Source: Cyanomargarita calcarea GSE-NOS-MK-12-04C (GTDB taxonomy: Bacteria > Cyanobacteriota > Cyanobacteriia > Cyanobacteriales > Nostocaceae). Taken from it: a stretch of DNA of 64,000 bases. Made by a program: the position numbers and the translations under genes. Location of the stretch: contig JAHHGZ010000026.1 of assembly GCA_019359595.1 (NCBI GenBank), positions 53,197 through 117,196 on the forward strand, given 5' to 3'. The notes beneath the pieces were generated by a model, which was not told the DNA's origin, made no database searches, and was given only the letters and a program-made list of their open reading frames with translations. Position 1 is the first letter of the stretch. Every line of letters starts with the position of its first letter. Positions 26,255 to 34,454 of this stretch are shown here, piece after piece.

Positions 26255-27535
26255 TTATTGTTGCATTTGTGCATTACTTGAATCTTGAGAATATCCACAT
26301 TCTTTACAGTGCGGCAAATGCTTGTATGTAAGACTGTGGCAGTTTGGGCATTCAACATATTGATAGTAACCACAGTGAGGACAGTAGGTATCATGATGTT
26401 GAATTTTCTTAGCACATTTGATACAGCGTAATTTTTGAATTCTGTTAGCTGCCTGGATTTTAGGATTAAAGACAATTTTTTGAAGAAATTTGATAATTCC
26501 AAAACCAATAAGTGGAATCAACAAGATATAAACATAACTGACCAGGAAAAGTAACCCACCAAAAAGGGCACGAATAACATCAAAAATAAATTTAAAGATT
26601 GCGCCAACTTGAAGAAATTCAAAAATTTTCAGTATTAATGGTATGAAAAATATGACCAACAAATGCCAGCTAATTAGCGAGATGAGTCCATATCCCCTTC
26701 GTTGAGTAAAGTTATGGACTAATAGGGCAATAGTAATTAGCGGTAAAAGAAAGAGTGATTGAAAAGTAAGTTGGATACTTGGATACCAAAACAAGGCTTG
26801 CTTATAGCCTTTTTCAACTAATGTAAATTTATTATCATCTTTAATAAATGTGAGAAAATTCACGCTTTCTGGCTTCGCAAGCAATTGATTTTTAGAATTA
26901 GAAATTTCTTGGCGAAGTGTAGCAATATTCCGATTATTTTTATCTAACTCAATTTTTGCCTTTTCAGCACCAACTGAATTAATTGATTGCTCGCGAGGTT
27001 GTCCTGCAATTCTTTCTAAAAGTGTAGAGTCATACTGAGAACGAATGTTGCGATTCGTTTGTTCCAAGATATTAATTTTTGCTTGTTTCTGGTCAATACT
27101 TTTTATGGTTTGCTGATTTTCCAAATTGGAAATCTTGTCTTTGGATTCAGCATAGTTAAAACAAGTTTCTGAACCCTTACCCAAATGTCCGACTTGAGCT
27201 TCTTGATAGTTTTGCTGAAAAAATTGCGGCTTGTTTGTGTTATATGGCAATGAAAGCTTGATAATTTCATAGTCTTTATCTTTGGTTGTCTGTGTGCGGT
27301 AATTTTGCCATTCGGAATAACAAGGATAAGCTTGGGAAGGACTAATATACCATCGACTAATATCATCCAGTCCCGAAAAAACATTGATTAAGATAAAAAT
27401 ATCAATCAAAATAATGACAATCAAACTCACTCTATTCAGTGGTTCGTTGTTGATTGTCCTTGAATTACGAAAAAATTGGCTTGATAAACGTCTTATTCTG
27501 GCAAGCATATTAGCTGTTCTATAGGTGTTATTCAA
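26255..27535 (-). CDS. membrane protein with C-terminal zinc ribbons
   Basis: A 426-aa protein. One N-terminal membrane helix (VSLIVIILIDIFILINVFSG), a periplasmic or coiled-coil region (about 60-230, IKSIDQKQAKINILEQTNRN), then three or four further helices (about 240-350), and a cytoplasmic tail with three C-x2-C knuckles: CIKCAKKIQHHDTYCPHCGY, ECPNCHS and CKECGY. These form one or two double zinc ribbons. The function is unknown; such tails usually bind protein or nucleic acid. No CCTCA-type promoter faces this gene. Confidence 0.7.
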   Translation of the reverse strand: MNNTYRTANMLARIRRLSSQFFRNSRTINNEPLNRVSLIVIILIDIFILINVFSGLDDISRWYISPSQAYPCYSEWQNYRTQTTKDKDYEIIKLSLPYNTNKPQFFQQNYQEAQVGHLGKGSETCFNYAESKDKISNLENQQTIKSIDQKQAKINILEQTNRNIRSQYDSTLLERIAGQPREQSINSVGAEKAKIELDKNNRNIATLRQEISNSKNQLLAKPESVNFLTFIKDDNKFTLVEKGYKQALFWYPSIQLTFQSLFLLPLITIALLVHNFTQRRGYGLISLISWHLLVIFFIPLILKIFEFLQVGAIFKFIFDVIRALFGGLLFLVSYVYILLIPLIGFGIIKFLQKIVFNPKIQAANRIQKLRCIKCAKKIQHHDTYCPHCGYYQYVECPNCHSLTYKHLPHCKECGYSQDSSNAQMQQ

Positions 27536-27693
27536 TCTGAGTTGATTTTAATTCTTTTAATCTAATCACAAATAATTTACCCTGTATATCATTTTTTAGT
27601 TAACAAAACTTTAACCTTGGTTAAATAAGTTTAAATTATCAATTTATTATATTTAAGAATCATAGGCGCGATTAATCTTTCGCTAGGGAATTT

Positions 27694-27727
27694 TCTTCAC
27701 AAGTTCCTCATACTTTTATTAAAGAAT
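27694..27727 (+). promoter_or_regulatory. CCTCA direct-repeat promoter, copy 11
   Basis: TCTTCACAAGTTCCTCA, 11 nt, AAGAAT (the only copy without the initial T of the -10 box). It is 102 nt before the short decayed ORF at 27829, the usual distance, so that ORF was probably its target. Confidence 0.65.
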
Positions 27728-27828
27728 AAAGCAGTATTACCAGAGATAAGGAAAATATTTTGAATGGGAAATCAAAAAAGAAAGTTGAATTTGTAAATCA
27801 AGAAATCTTTTAAAACTGGTTTAATTGT

Positions 27829-27957
27829 ATGGTGAAGACCATAATACAGCTAGCAAGCGAAAATCCACTACATTCTGAGCCTGTTGATAAACAATTGTGG
27901 ACTGTTGGTGAGTATGCCCATTATGCTGATTGGCAAGCAATACCATCACATGGTTAA
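27829..27957 (+). pseudogene. decayed ORF behind promoter copy 11
   Basis: A 42-codon ORF, MVKTIIQLASENPLHSEPVD and onward to YADWQAIPSHG, that stops abruptly. Protein-like sequence (QQDGVLTDSDRAMANWEAVR and HKYLAADLRHHLHQQ) continues in the same frame after that stop as far as the MITE end at 28062, so one gene appears broken by a stop and then by MITE insertion. Its family is not recognised. Confidence 0.4.
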
Positions 27958-28061
27958 ACAACAGGACGGAGTTTTAACGGACAGCGATCGCGCAATGGCG
28001 AATTGGGAAGCCGTGCGACATAAGTATCTTGCGGCTGATTTGCGCCATCATTTGCACCAAC

Positions 28062-28407
28062 AGGACTTACGCAAAACATAACGAATGAGTGGTAATACCT
28101 ACGGAGGCGTATCCCTCCCGGGACGCTTGCGACTTAGCGCTTACAAATGATGTTGAAGTAAGGACCGAAGTTGGAAGAAGGAATAGCTAATAAAAATGCG
28201 CGTTCGTAAGTTTAGAGCTTCAGTAAAAAAAAAGATGTTTGTCGAGTCCTTTGTAGCGCGTTCACGTAGTGTCTCGCAGAGAAGAAAAACAGTGTCCTTG
28301 TTTCAATCCCACATGAGTACTCATGTGGGTACTTCTTCCTTCTTTCTTCGTGAAATGAATTACCATTACGGCAACTCGGGCTTTTCAGACAATTTTGCGT
28401 AAGTCCT
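28062..28407. mobile_element. MITE-like element with AGGACTTACGCAAAA ends (346 bp)
   Basis: Perfect 15-bp terminal inverted repeats, AGGACTTACGCAAAA and TTTTGCGTAAGTCCT. No transposase. It carries copy B of the dispersed repeat (28141-28353). It has interrupted the decayed ORF upstream and now forms part of the region before the pyruvate kinase gene. Confidence 0.75.
28141..28353 (-). repeat. dispersed repeat, copy B (partner of 2130-2357)
   Basis: Near-identical inverted copy of 2130-2357, fully inside the MITE. It contains the perfect 22-bp palindrome at 28308-28329 preceded by GTTTCAAT, so that GTTTCAATCCCACATGAGT resembles the 5' end of a CRISPR repeat. Confidence 0.8.
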
Positions 28408-28501
28408 AACCAAATGATTCTACACCCCAAAAGACCATAAGTTACTCATGACAGTACAAAACAAGAAACAAATTACTTGGAAGTTTCAGAGGTGAATTAT
28501 A

Positions 28502-30034
28502 ATGATTCCGACTTTAGAGAGAAATGAACATTTTGTCTTTGATTACTCTTGTTTGGATTTATCAGAACCCGAAACTTTGCTTTTGGCCTTACAACAGTTG
28601 CGTCAGTTGGTGATTCAGGAAGGACAGGAAATTTTTAACCATTGGCGATCGTGCATCCAACGTCCAGCTTTTGTACAAAGCAGTCAAAACCTTTCTTATT
28701 ACTTAGCATTACGGAGGCATGATTTGCGCCTCCTCCAAGCAGCTTTGATGCCTTGGGGTTTGTCTTCACTAGGGCGGATTGAAGCACGAGTTTTGCCGAA
28801 TTTAGATGCTGCAATCGCAACTTTGGCCGCAATCTGTCGTGCTTGTACGGATTCCCTGCCTAACCATCCTTCTTTGGAGTCATTTTTTGAGGGCGATCGC
28901 CTCCTCAAAGAACACACCGAAGATTTATTGGGTAAGACACTCAATCACCGTCGAGTTAGAATTATGGTGACATTGCCTACTCTTGCAGCCAGCAATTATG
29001 AGTTTGTGCGAGATTTGATCCAACGTGGCACCAACTGCGTGCGGATTAATTGTGCCCATGATACTTCTGTAGAATGGTCAGCAATGATTGCAAATGTGCG
29101 TATGGCAGAGGTAGAAACAGGAAACTGTTGCAAGGTTTTGATGGATTTAGGTGGACCAAAGCCTCGGATTGGAGTAGCGAGATACGCTCCCAATGCCAAC
29201 CAGCGAATATTCCGAGGTGAGTGTCTCCTGTTAACCCGCGATCTGCCCACTATGGATGAATCTAACTGTTTCCAAGCAAATTGCACCATACCTGAAATAC
29301 TGGATCAATTAGAGGTTGGCGCAAATGTTTGGATTGATGATGGTCATATAGGTGCTAGGGTTGAGTCGATAACTGAGGAGGGGGTGCTGTTGCGAATCAC
29401 CCACGCAGGCTTTAAAGGTGAAAAAATTGGCGCAGATAAGGGTTTGAATTTTCCCGATACAACTTTGCGCTTTAGCCCTTTAACCGAAAAAGACCGACAG
29501 GATTTAGACTTTGTTGCTACCCATGCCGATATTGTGGGCTATTCCTTTGTCCAGGAACCTGCTGATATAGAGCTTTTGCAGCGAGAATTACAAGCCAGAT
29601 TACCTGCAAATGCATCGATACCTGGAATTATTGCCAAAATTGAAACTCCATTGGCTGTTCGTAACCTCCCCGAATTAATTGTGCAGGCAGCAGGTAGACA
29701 GCCATTTGGCATCATGATTGCTAGAGGTGATTTAGCAGTCGAAATTGGCTACCAACGTCTTGCAGAAATTCAAGAAGAAATTCTCTGGTTGTGCGAAGCT
29801 GCCCATGTACCGGTGATTTGGGCAACTCAGGTAATGGAAAATCTTGTCAAAAATGGAATTCCCTCACGCGCAGAGATAACTGATGCTGCGATGGCGGAAC
29901 GGGCTGAGTGTGTCATGTTGAATAAAGGGCCCTATGTTGCTGAAGCAGTAACAATTTTGGATGATGTACTAACTCGAATGCAGGCGCATCAGGTGAAAAA
30001 AACTCCTCAGTTGCGAGCGTTGCGTTCCTGGTAA
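28502..30034 (+). CDS. pyk: pyruvate kinase-like protein with N-terminal extension
   Basis: A 510-aa protein. About 155 N-terminal residues show no pyruvate kinase similarity. The barrel follows: RIMVTLPTLAASNYEFVRDL, NCVRINCAHDTSVEW, MDLGGPKPRIG (metal/substrate loop), then IPGIIAKIETPLAVRNLPEL (catalytic Lys-Ile-Glu), IMIARGDLAVEIGYQRLAEI and PVIWATQVMENLVKNGIPSR. The C-terminal allosteric domain is absent: the protein ends about 45 residues after MLNKGPYVAEAV. Catalytic pieces are present, so it may convert phosphoenolpyruvate to pyruvate without the usual effector control. GAGGTG lies before the ATG. Confidence 0.85.
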   Translation: MIPTLERNEHFVFDYSCLDLSEPETLLLALQQLRQLVIQEGQEIFNHWRSCIQRPAFVQSSQNLSYYLALRRHDLRLLQAALMPWGLSSLGRIEARVLPNLDAAIATLAAICRACTDSLPNHPSLESFFEGDRLLKEHTEDLLGKTLNHRRVRIMVTLPTLAASNYEFVRDLIQRGTNCVRINCAHDTSVEWSAMIANVRMAEVETGNCCKVLMDLGGPKPRIGVARYAPNANQRIFRGECLLLTRDLPTMDESNCFQANCTIPEILDQLEVGANVWIDDGHIGARVESITEEGVLLRITHAGFKGEKIGADKGLNFPDTTLRFSPLTEKDRQDLDFVATHADIVGYSFVQEPADIELLQRELQARLPANASIPGIIAKIETPLAVRNLPELIVQAAGRQPFGIMIARGDLAVEIGYQRLAEIQEEILWLCEAAHVPVIWATQVMENLVKNGIPSRAEITDAAMAERAECVMLNKGPYVAEAVTILDDVLTRMQAHQVKKTPQLRALRSW

Positions 30035-30157
30035 TTTTACGGGGAGATTCGCAAAAATAGGTGACAAATTACTCTTTGGTTACAATTTGGGCAACAGGGT
30101 AGCTCTTACTTCCCAAAGCAATAGCGTCAGCTTTCTCTTTAAAATATCAGTAATTAT

Positions 30158-31376
30158 TCAATAATCCCGTTTCCAGGATTCACAAAGTTTCAAGCCACTC
30201 CTCCAACTGGTTACGCACCCGGCTTTTCTATGTTTCAATCCCGTTTCCAGGATTCGCAAAGTTTCAAGCCCGTGGTAATCATAGACTGCCCAGATAGCGA
30301 GATAGCGGTTTCAATCCCGTTTCCAGGATTCGCAAAGTTTCAAGAATAATGTGTTGAATTTTTCCAGACATATATCGATGTTTCAATCCCGTTTCCAGGA
30401 TTCGCAAAGTTTCAAGAGAAAAAATCGTGGAAAAAGAAGTGGTTATCGAAAAGTTTCAATCCCGTTTCCAGGATTCGCAAAGTTTCAAGCTCGCCCAATC
30501 TCGAATGTCCAACAGGCTTTGATTGTTTCAATCCCGTTTCCAGGATTCGCAAAGTTTCAAGTCCTCGCAAAGAACCATTTTTAAAAGTATTATAACTGCG
30601 TTTCAATCCCGTTTCCAGGATTCGCAAAGTTTCAAGTACAAAGAAAAATTCTGGGAAGAAAGTAAGGTTTTTAGTTTCAATCCCGTTTCCAGGATTCGCA
30701 AAGTTTCAAGGCAGTCCTAGAGAATGCCATGCAACTTATCCTGTTGTTTCAATCCCGTTTCCAGGATTCGCAAAGTTTCAAGGAGGGAAGCTCAGATTTT
30801 TTCGATGGCATGGTATTAGGTTTCAATCCCGTTTCCAGGATTCGCAAAGTTTCAAGGATAAAACACATAAAGGTTGGAAATGTATTTTAATAAGTTTCAA
30901 TCCCGTTTCCAGGATTCGCAAAGTTTCAAGGGATCGAATTAAATCAAATTTGTTCGAGTAAAAAAGAGTTTCAATCCCGTTTCCAGGATTCGCAAAGTTT
31001 CAAGAAGAGAGATGAATATTTATCTCCCTTTGTAATTAATTGTTTCAATCCCGTTTCCAGGATTCGCAAAGTTTCAAGTCTCTAAATTATTGCCCTAATT
31101 ATCTCCTATTATGATAGTTTCAATCCCGTTTCCAGGATTCGCAAAGTTTCAAGAAAAATGACACGCCAAGAATTATTTGCGAGAGCAAAATGTTTCAATC
31201 CCGTTTCCAGGATTCGCAAAGTTTCAAGCATTTGGAGATACTTATGAGTAGCAAAATTTATAAAATGTTTCAATCCCGTTTCCAGGATTCGCAAAGTTTC
31301 AAGAAATGTCGCCAAATTTGCTAATCAACCTGTTCAAAAGTTTCAATCCCGTTTCCAGGATTCGCAAAGTTTCAAG
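30158..31376 (-). CRISPR. CRISPR array 1 (17 repeats, 16 spacers)
   Basis: 37-bp repeats starting at 30158, 30232, 30308, 30380, 30453, 30525, 30600, 30674, 30746, 30820, 30894, 30968, 31042, 31117, 31192, 31267 and 31340. Spacers are 35-39 bp. On the plus strand the repeat begins GTTTCAATCCCGTTTCCAG and ends GATTCGCAAAGTTTCAAG. The crRNA sense is the minus strand, because that strand ends in ATTGAAAC, the usual 8-nt 5' handle, and because the leftmost repeat is degenerate, as expected at the distal end. A 5-bp stem AATCC/GGATT is the likely Cas6 site. Confidence 0.97.
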
Positions 31377-31605
31377 TCCGCACCTTGAAACCCTTACAGA
31401 GCAAGGATTCCACAATAGGTTTTGGCAGACCTCAAAAACAGCTTCATTTCAGCCCCGCTTATTGAAACAAATTATCATTTATCCCAAATACTCAAACGCT
31501 GTAACTATTAACTTGTCTAGGTTCTGGCGATTTTGGCAGAACCCCCTAGGTTTTAGTCCCCGCTTCGGTCTGCCAAACATCAGGTTAATAACCCAACTAT
31601 AAAAC
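31377..31605 (-). promoter_or_regulatory. leader of CRISPR array 1
   Basis: About 230 bp directly next to the first repeat, homologous to the leader of array 2 at 42513-42745. It contains inverted copies TTTGGCAGACC (31421-31431) and GGTCTGCCAAA (31567-31577) plus a related TTTTGGCAGAACC at 31531-31543, possible adaptation-complex or host-factor sites. Its outer end reaches the cas2 stop codon. Confidence 0.8.
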
Positions 31606-31890
31606 AATTACCTGCTCTTGTCGAGGTTTTTCCGAACCATAAGTAATTGTTCGCTTAACTGAGCCCGCATCCATTACATAAACCCGCACTGAATCTTCCT
31701 CTGGTTTGATTAATTTTTCGACCTTGATTTGCAGTTGAGTAAATTGTATCGTACTTAAAAAACATTCAAACACGCTATATTGCGTCCAAGTTCCATAGCC
31801 CGAAAGCATCTTATGTAACCGAGTGCGTCGCTTATTCGCAGCTTTATTATCGGGTAAATCATAAATAATTAGATAAAACAGTGTAGTCAT
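31597..31890 (-). CDS. cas2: CRISPR adaptation protein Cas2
   Basis: A 97-aa protein that dimerises and bridges two Cas1 dimers during spacer integration. Starting at 31890 it reads MTTLFYLIIYDLPDNKAANK, the first strand with the Asp typical of Cas2, then RLHKMLSGYGTWTQYSVFEC, then the C-terminal VYVMDAGSVKRTITYG. An ORF extension of 25 codons upstream is ignored because family proteins begin at the strand before YDLPD. The stop codon borders the leader of array 1. A 527-base gap with two fold-back elements separates it from cas1. Confidence 0.92.
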   Translation of the reverse strand: MTTLFYLIIYDLPDNKAANKRRTRLHKMLSGYGTWTQYSVFECFLSTIQFTQLQIKVEKLIKPEEDSVRVYVMDAGSVKRTITYGSEKPRQEQVIVL

Positions 31891-31997
31891 GGAATAAAAA
31901 GTTAAGAGTGCTGAGAAATGTAGCTTGTAGTTTTTTGCGTAATACCAACTAGTATGAAGATGCAATTAATACTTCGTTTCTAGGAACAGTGGCTTTT

Positions 31998-32150
31998 AGT
32001 AGTCTGTCAAATTAATTTTGATTGATGGGTAGTGCTTACGTCCCCGCTCGCTAGGGACAAAAGCAAGCGGGGACGTAAGCGGAAACGGCACGCTTTGCGA
32101 ACGCACTACCTATTTATTTAAACCTCTCAATTATTTATTGACAGACTACT
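31998..32150. repeat. fold-back element between cas1 and cas2 (I)
   Basis: Terminal inverted repeats AGTAGTCTGTCAA and TTGACAGACTACT, 153 bp in total. A strong inner stem (TGCTTACGTCCCCGCT/AGCGGGGACGTAAGC) is present. Probably a non-autonomous element. Confidence 0.65.
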
Positions 32151-32257
32151 AGTACTCCATGTCATTAATTTTGATGGATGTAGAGACGCAAAATTTCGGC
32201 TCTCTATAAGGTTTTCAACACCCAACCAACCCCTCAGAACTAATGACATGAAGTACT
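32151..32257. repeat. fold-back element between cas1 and cas2 (II)
   Basis: Terminal inverted repeats AGTACTCCATGTCATTA and TAATGACATGAAGTACT match at 16 of 17 positions; total 107 bp. It directly abuts element I. Confidence 0.6.
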
Positions 32258-32317
32258 AGCTGAGGGGGGCTTTATACAGAATCGGTATAAGTCCTGATTT
32301 AGTGCGATCGCGAAGCT

Positions 32318-32365
32318 GTAGTTACAAGACCCTACGCTCCGGCAAGCCACATGAATTGTAACTAC
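32318..32365. repeat. GTAGTTACAA fold-back repeat, copy 1
   Basis: GTAGTTACAA and TTGTAACTAC enclose CGGCAAGCCACATGAA. A relative with the same arms is at 37259-37329. Confidence 0.55.
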
Positions 32366-32417
32366 GATCGGACTAAAATTTTCACCCATCAAAGTTGGTG
32401 CGTGTGACTACTCCGTC

Positions 32418-33395
32418 TTACCGCAAAGCGAGAGGTTTATAAGGAACCCCTTCTTGCAAATGCCGACTTAGCAACCGTGCTTGCAATTGGATCGCACGTC
32501 GATAGGTGCAGCGATAATCAAAGACTGGGTGCGTAAATTCATCGTTCATTTTGCGCTCAAATGCTTCTAAAAAACATTTTCTTCCCGACTCAGAAAGCCG
32601 ATAAGCACCCAAACTTTCGGTAAAATCTTGGGGTTGAATTTCCCGCTTACTCAACACTCCCAACACCACGTTATCAGCAACCAAAGCGCGGAATTCTTCC
32701 ATCAAATCCAACACCATTGCAGGCTGTCCGTGATGGACTTCGTGTAAATAGCCAATATAGGGGTCAAGTCCCGCAAGGTGAACCGCAGTTGTCACTTGGG
32801 TTTTGAGCAAAGCGTAGGAAAAACTTAATAATGCATTCACCGGGTCGGTGGGTGGGTTGCGATTTCGACCGTTGAAAGTCCATTGTTTGCCAACCATTCT
32901 CTGCCAGCAAGCAAAATATTCCCGTGCTGCTAATCCTTCAATCCCTCGCACCTGGTCTATAGTTTGTTGATTTTTGACTAGGCTTTTACGTTGTTTGAGG
33001 GGATTGTCGCGTTCGTTGTGGCGATAAAGTACGTTGTATTGGTTGTGAATTTTGGTAGTAACTATTGCTTTGACTAATTCCAAGCGGCGTGCAGCATCGT
33101 TGTAAACTGCATACTGTGCCAATCGCAGTTGACCGTTACGCGAGTATCCAGGAAGTGCAGAGCCTAAGTATTTTCCGAAGAAAGAAAGATAATGAACGGG
33201 CATCCCCAATTCCAAGGCATAGACTAGAGCATCTCCGGTAACTTGGGGATTGCCCATGAGAACGACTTGTTCCACGGTTTGCGCGGGTATACTTTTTTTC
33301 TTCCAAGTACCATCTTCTTGCTTGAGAGAAACGGTAAATGCTTCATAGACTTTGCTTAAAACAGCTTCGGGTTGGGTAACGTAGATAATAGTCAT
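32418..33395 (-). CDS. cas1: CRISPR integrase Cas1
   Basis: A 325-aa protein starting MTIIYVTQPEAVLSKVYEAF. The N-terminal beta domain includes PAQTVEQVVLMGNPQVTG and MPVHYLSFFGKYLGS. The C-terminal helical nuclease contains DPVNALLSFSYALLKTQVTT, the His in YLHEVHHGQPAMVLDLMEEF and the following acidic residues, which match the Glu-His-Asp/Glu metal site of Cas1. The length is that of Cas1 in type I-D/III loci. ATG 33395 is preferred over one 12 codons upstream from alignment with the family start. It serves the adaptation complex for both arrays. Confidence 0.95.
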   Translation of the reverse strand: MTIIYVTQPEAVLSKVYEAFTVSLKQEDGTWKKKSIPAQTVEQVVLMGNPQVTGDALVYALELGMPVHYLSFFGKYLGSALPGYSRNGQLRLAQYAVYNDAARRLELVKAIVTTKIHNQYNVLYRHNERDNPLKQRKSLVKNQQTIDQVRGIEGLAAREYFACWQRMVGKQWTFNGRNRNPPTDPVNALLSFSYALLKTQVTTAVHLAGLDPYIGYLHEVHHGQPAMVLDLMEEFRALVADNVVLGVLSKREIQPQDFTESLGAYRLSESGRKCFLEAFERKMNDEFTHPVFDYRCTYRRAIQLQARLLSRHLQEGVPYKPLALR

Positions 33396-33467
33396 TGTGA
33401 TTTTGGATTTGTAGAAAGGGGTGTTGCTCAATTGAGGAATAATTTTGGAATATTGCCAAACTGTTGA

Positions 33468-33553
33468 CCCTCACCCTAACCCTCTCCCTCCTGGGAGAGG
33501 GAACTTGAATCTAACTCCCTTCTCCCAGGAGGGAGAAGGGTTGGGGATGAGGG
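33468..33553. repeat. CCCTCTCCC fold-back repeat
   Basis: CCCTCACCCTAACCC at the left and GGTTGGGGATGAGGG at the right, with inner CTCCCTCCTGGGAG stems. This GC-rich extragenic repeat is common in cyanobacteria. It sits between cas4 and cas1. Confidence 0.6.
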
Positions 33554-33635
33554 CAATTTATACTTGTATTCAGCAACGCCTAAAAAGGGGTTAATAAATC
33601 GGGTTTCTCACCTACGCGAAAGATATGGGTTTCGG

Positions 33636-34220
33636 TTATGTCATTTCTTTTCGGAGTGCTTTAACTTCAAAAGGTAAGCAAATCCCTTGCAGGCTGCATG
33701 ACTGGCATTTTTTGCTATGGCTGATTGGGGCTGGCATTTCCCTATTTGCAGTAAGTTGAGCAAGCGCGATGGCATTTTCTGTTGCTTGTCGTAGTTCTGG
33801 GGTAAAAGCTACAGTTTGTCGTCTGCGGTTAGCATGGTAGAAAATTTCTCCGCAAGCAATGGTGCGTCCGGTGCGTTCTTCTAGACATAAAGCTGCACCG
33901 CAGAGTTGAAAATGGTCGTTGAGGTGTTGTGCCATTTTCCCTTTTTTATATTCAACTGGGGTAAGTTGCCCTTCAGACTCTTCCACAGCATCAATAATAC
34001 CTGCTATTTTCAGGCGATCGCTCCATACCCACTGTTGTTGACGAATCACCGTATCACCTTCGGTTATCACTAATTCTTCATTAATATTGCGGTGTAAATG
34101 ACGACCAAGAATAATATGCTCATTGTCTTCCATTTCCCCCAGCACATATTCAAGGTAAAATCGGCGCGGGCAATATTCCCAAGCGTTAAGATACGCAAGG
34201 GGTAAGTAATTTTCTATCAT
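33636..34220 (-). CDS. cas4: CRISPR exonuclease Cas4
   Basis: A 194-aa RecB-like PD-(D/E)XK nuclease that trims prespacers and selects PAM. The first Cys lies in AWEYCPRRFYLEYVLGEM; three more Cys in KKCQSCSLQGICLP complete the four-Cys iron-sulfur cluster. The nuclease core is visible as IAGIIDAVEE and TPVEYKKGK, giving D and the E-x-K pair. The ATG at 34220 is immediately preceded by the heptamer repeat at 34221-34454, so no conventional Shine-Dalgarno sequence is seen. Confidence 0.93.
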   Translation of the reverse strand: MIENYLPLAYLNAWEYCPRRFYLEYVLGEMEDNEHIILGRHLHRNINEELVITEGDTVIRQQQWVWSDRLKIAGIIDAVEESEGQLTPVEYKKGKMAQHLNDHFQLCGAALCLEERTGRTIACGEIFYHANRRRQTVAFTPELRQATENAIALAQLTANREMPAPISHSKKCQSCSLQGICLPFEVKALRKEMT

Positions 34221-34454
34221 TTGTTATTTGTTATTTGTTGGTTGTTATTTGTTGGTTGTTATTTGTTGGTTGTTATTTGTTGGTTGTCATTTGTTGGTTG
34301 TTATTTGTTGGTTGTCATTTGTTATTTGTTATTTGTTGGTTGTTGGTTGTTGGTTGTTATTTGTTGGTTGTTGGTTGGAGCGTTCAAACTAATAACCACT
34401 AACCACTATCCACTATCCACTAACCACTAACCACTAACCACTAACCACTAACCA
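34221..34454. repeat. STRR heptamer repeat filling the cas6-cas4 gap
   Basis: About 160 bp of TTGTTGG/TTGTTAT heptamers followed by about 60 bp of CCACTAA/CCACTAT heptamers. The block runs from the base after the cas6 stop to the base before the cas4 start codon. Two different heptamer families are joined head to head. It has no stop codons in one plus-strand frame but does not encode a real protein. Confidence 0.85.

Noticed and set aside
30351..31315. Several ORFs of 65-77 codons on both strands in array 1
   Set aside because: They consist of translated CRISPR repeats (for example FQSRFQDSQSFK) and are not genes.
34221..34430. 69-codon ORF rich in Leu, Val, Trp and Cys
   Set aside because: It is the translation of TTGTTGG-type heptamers.
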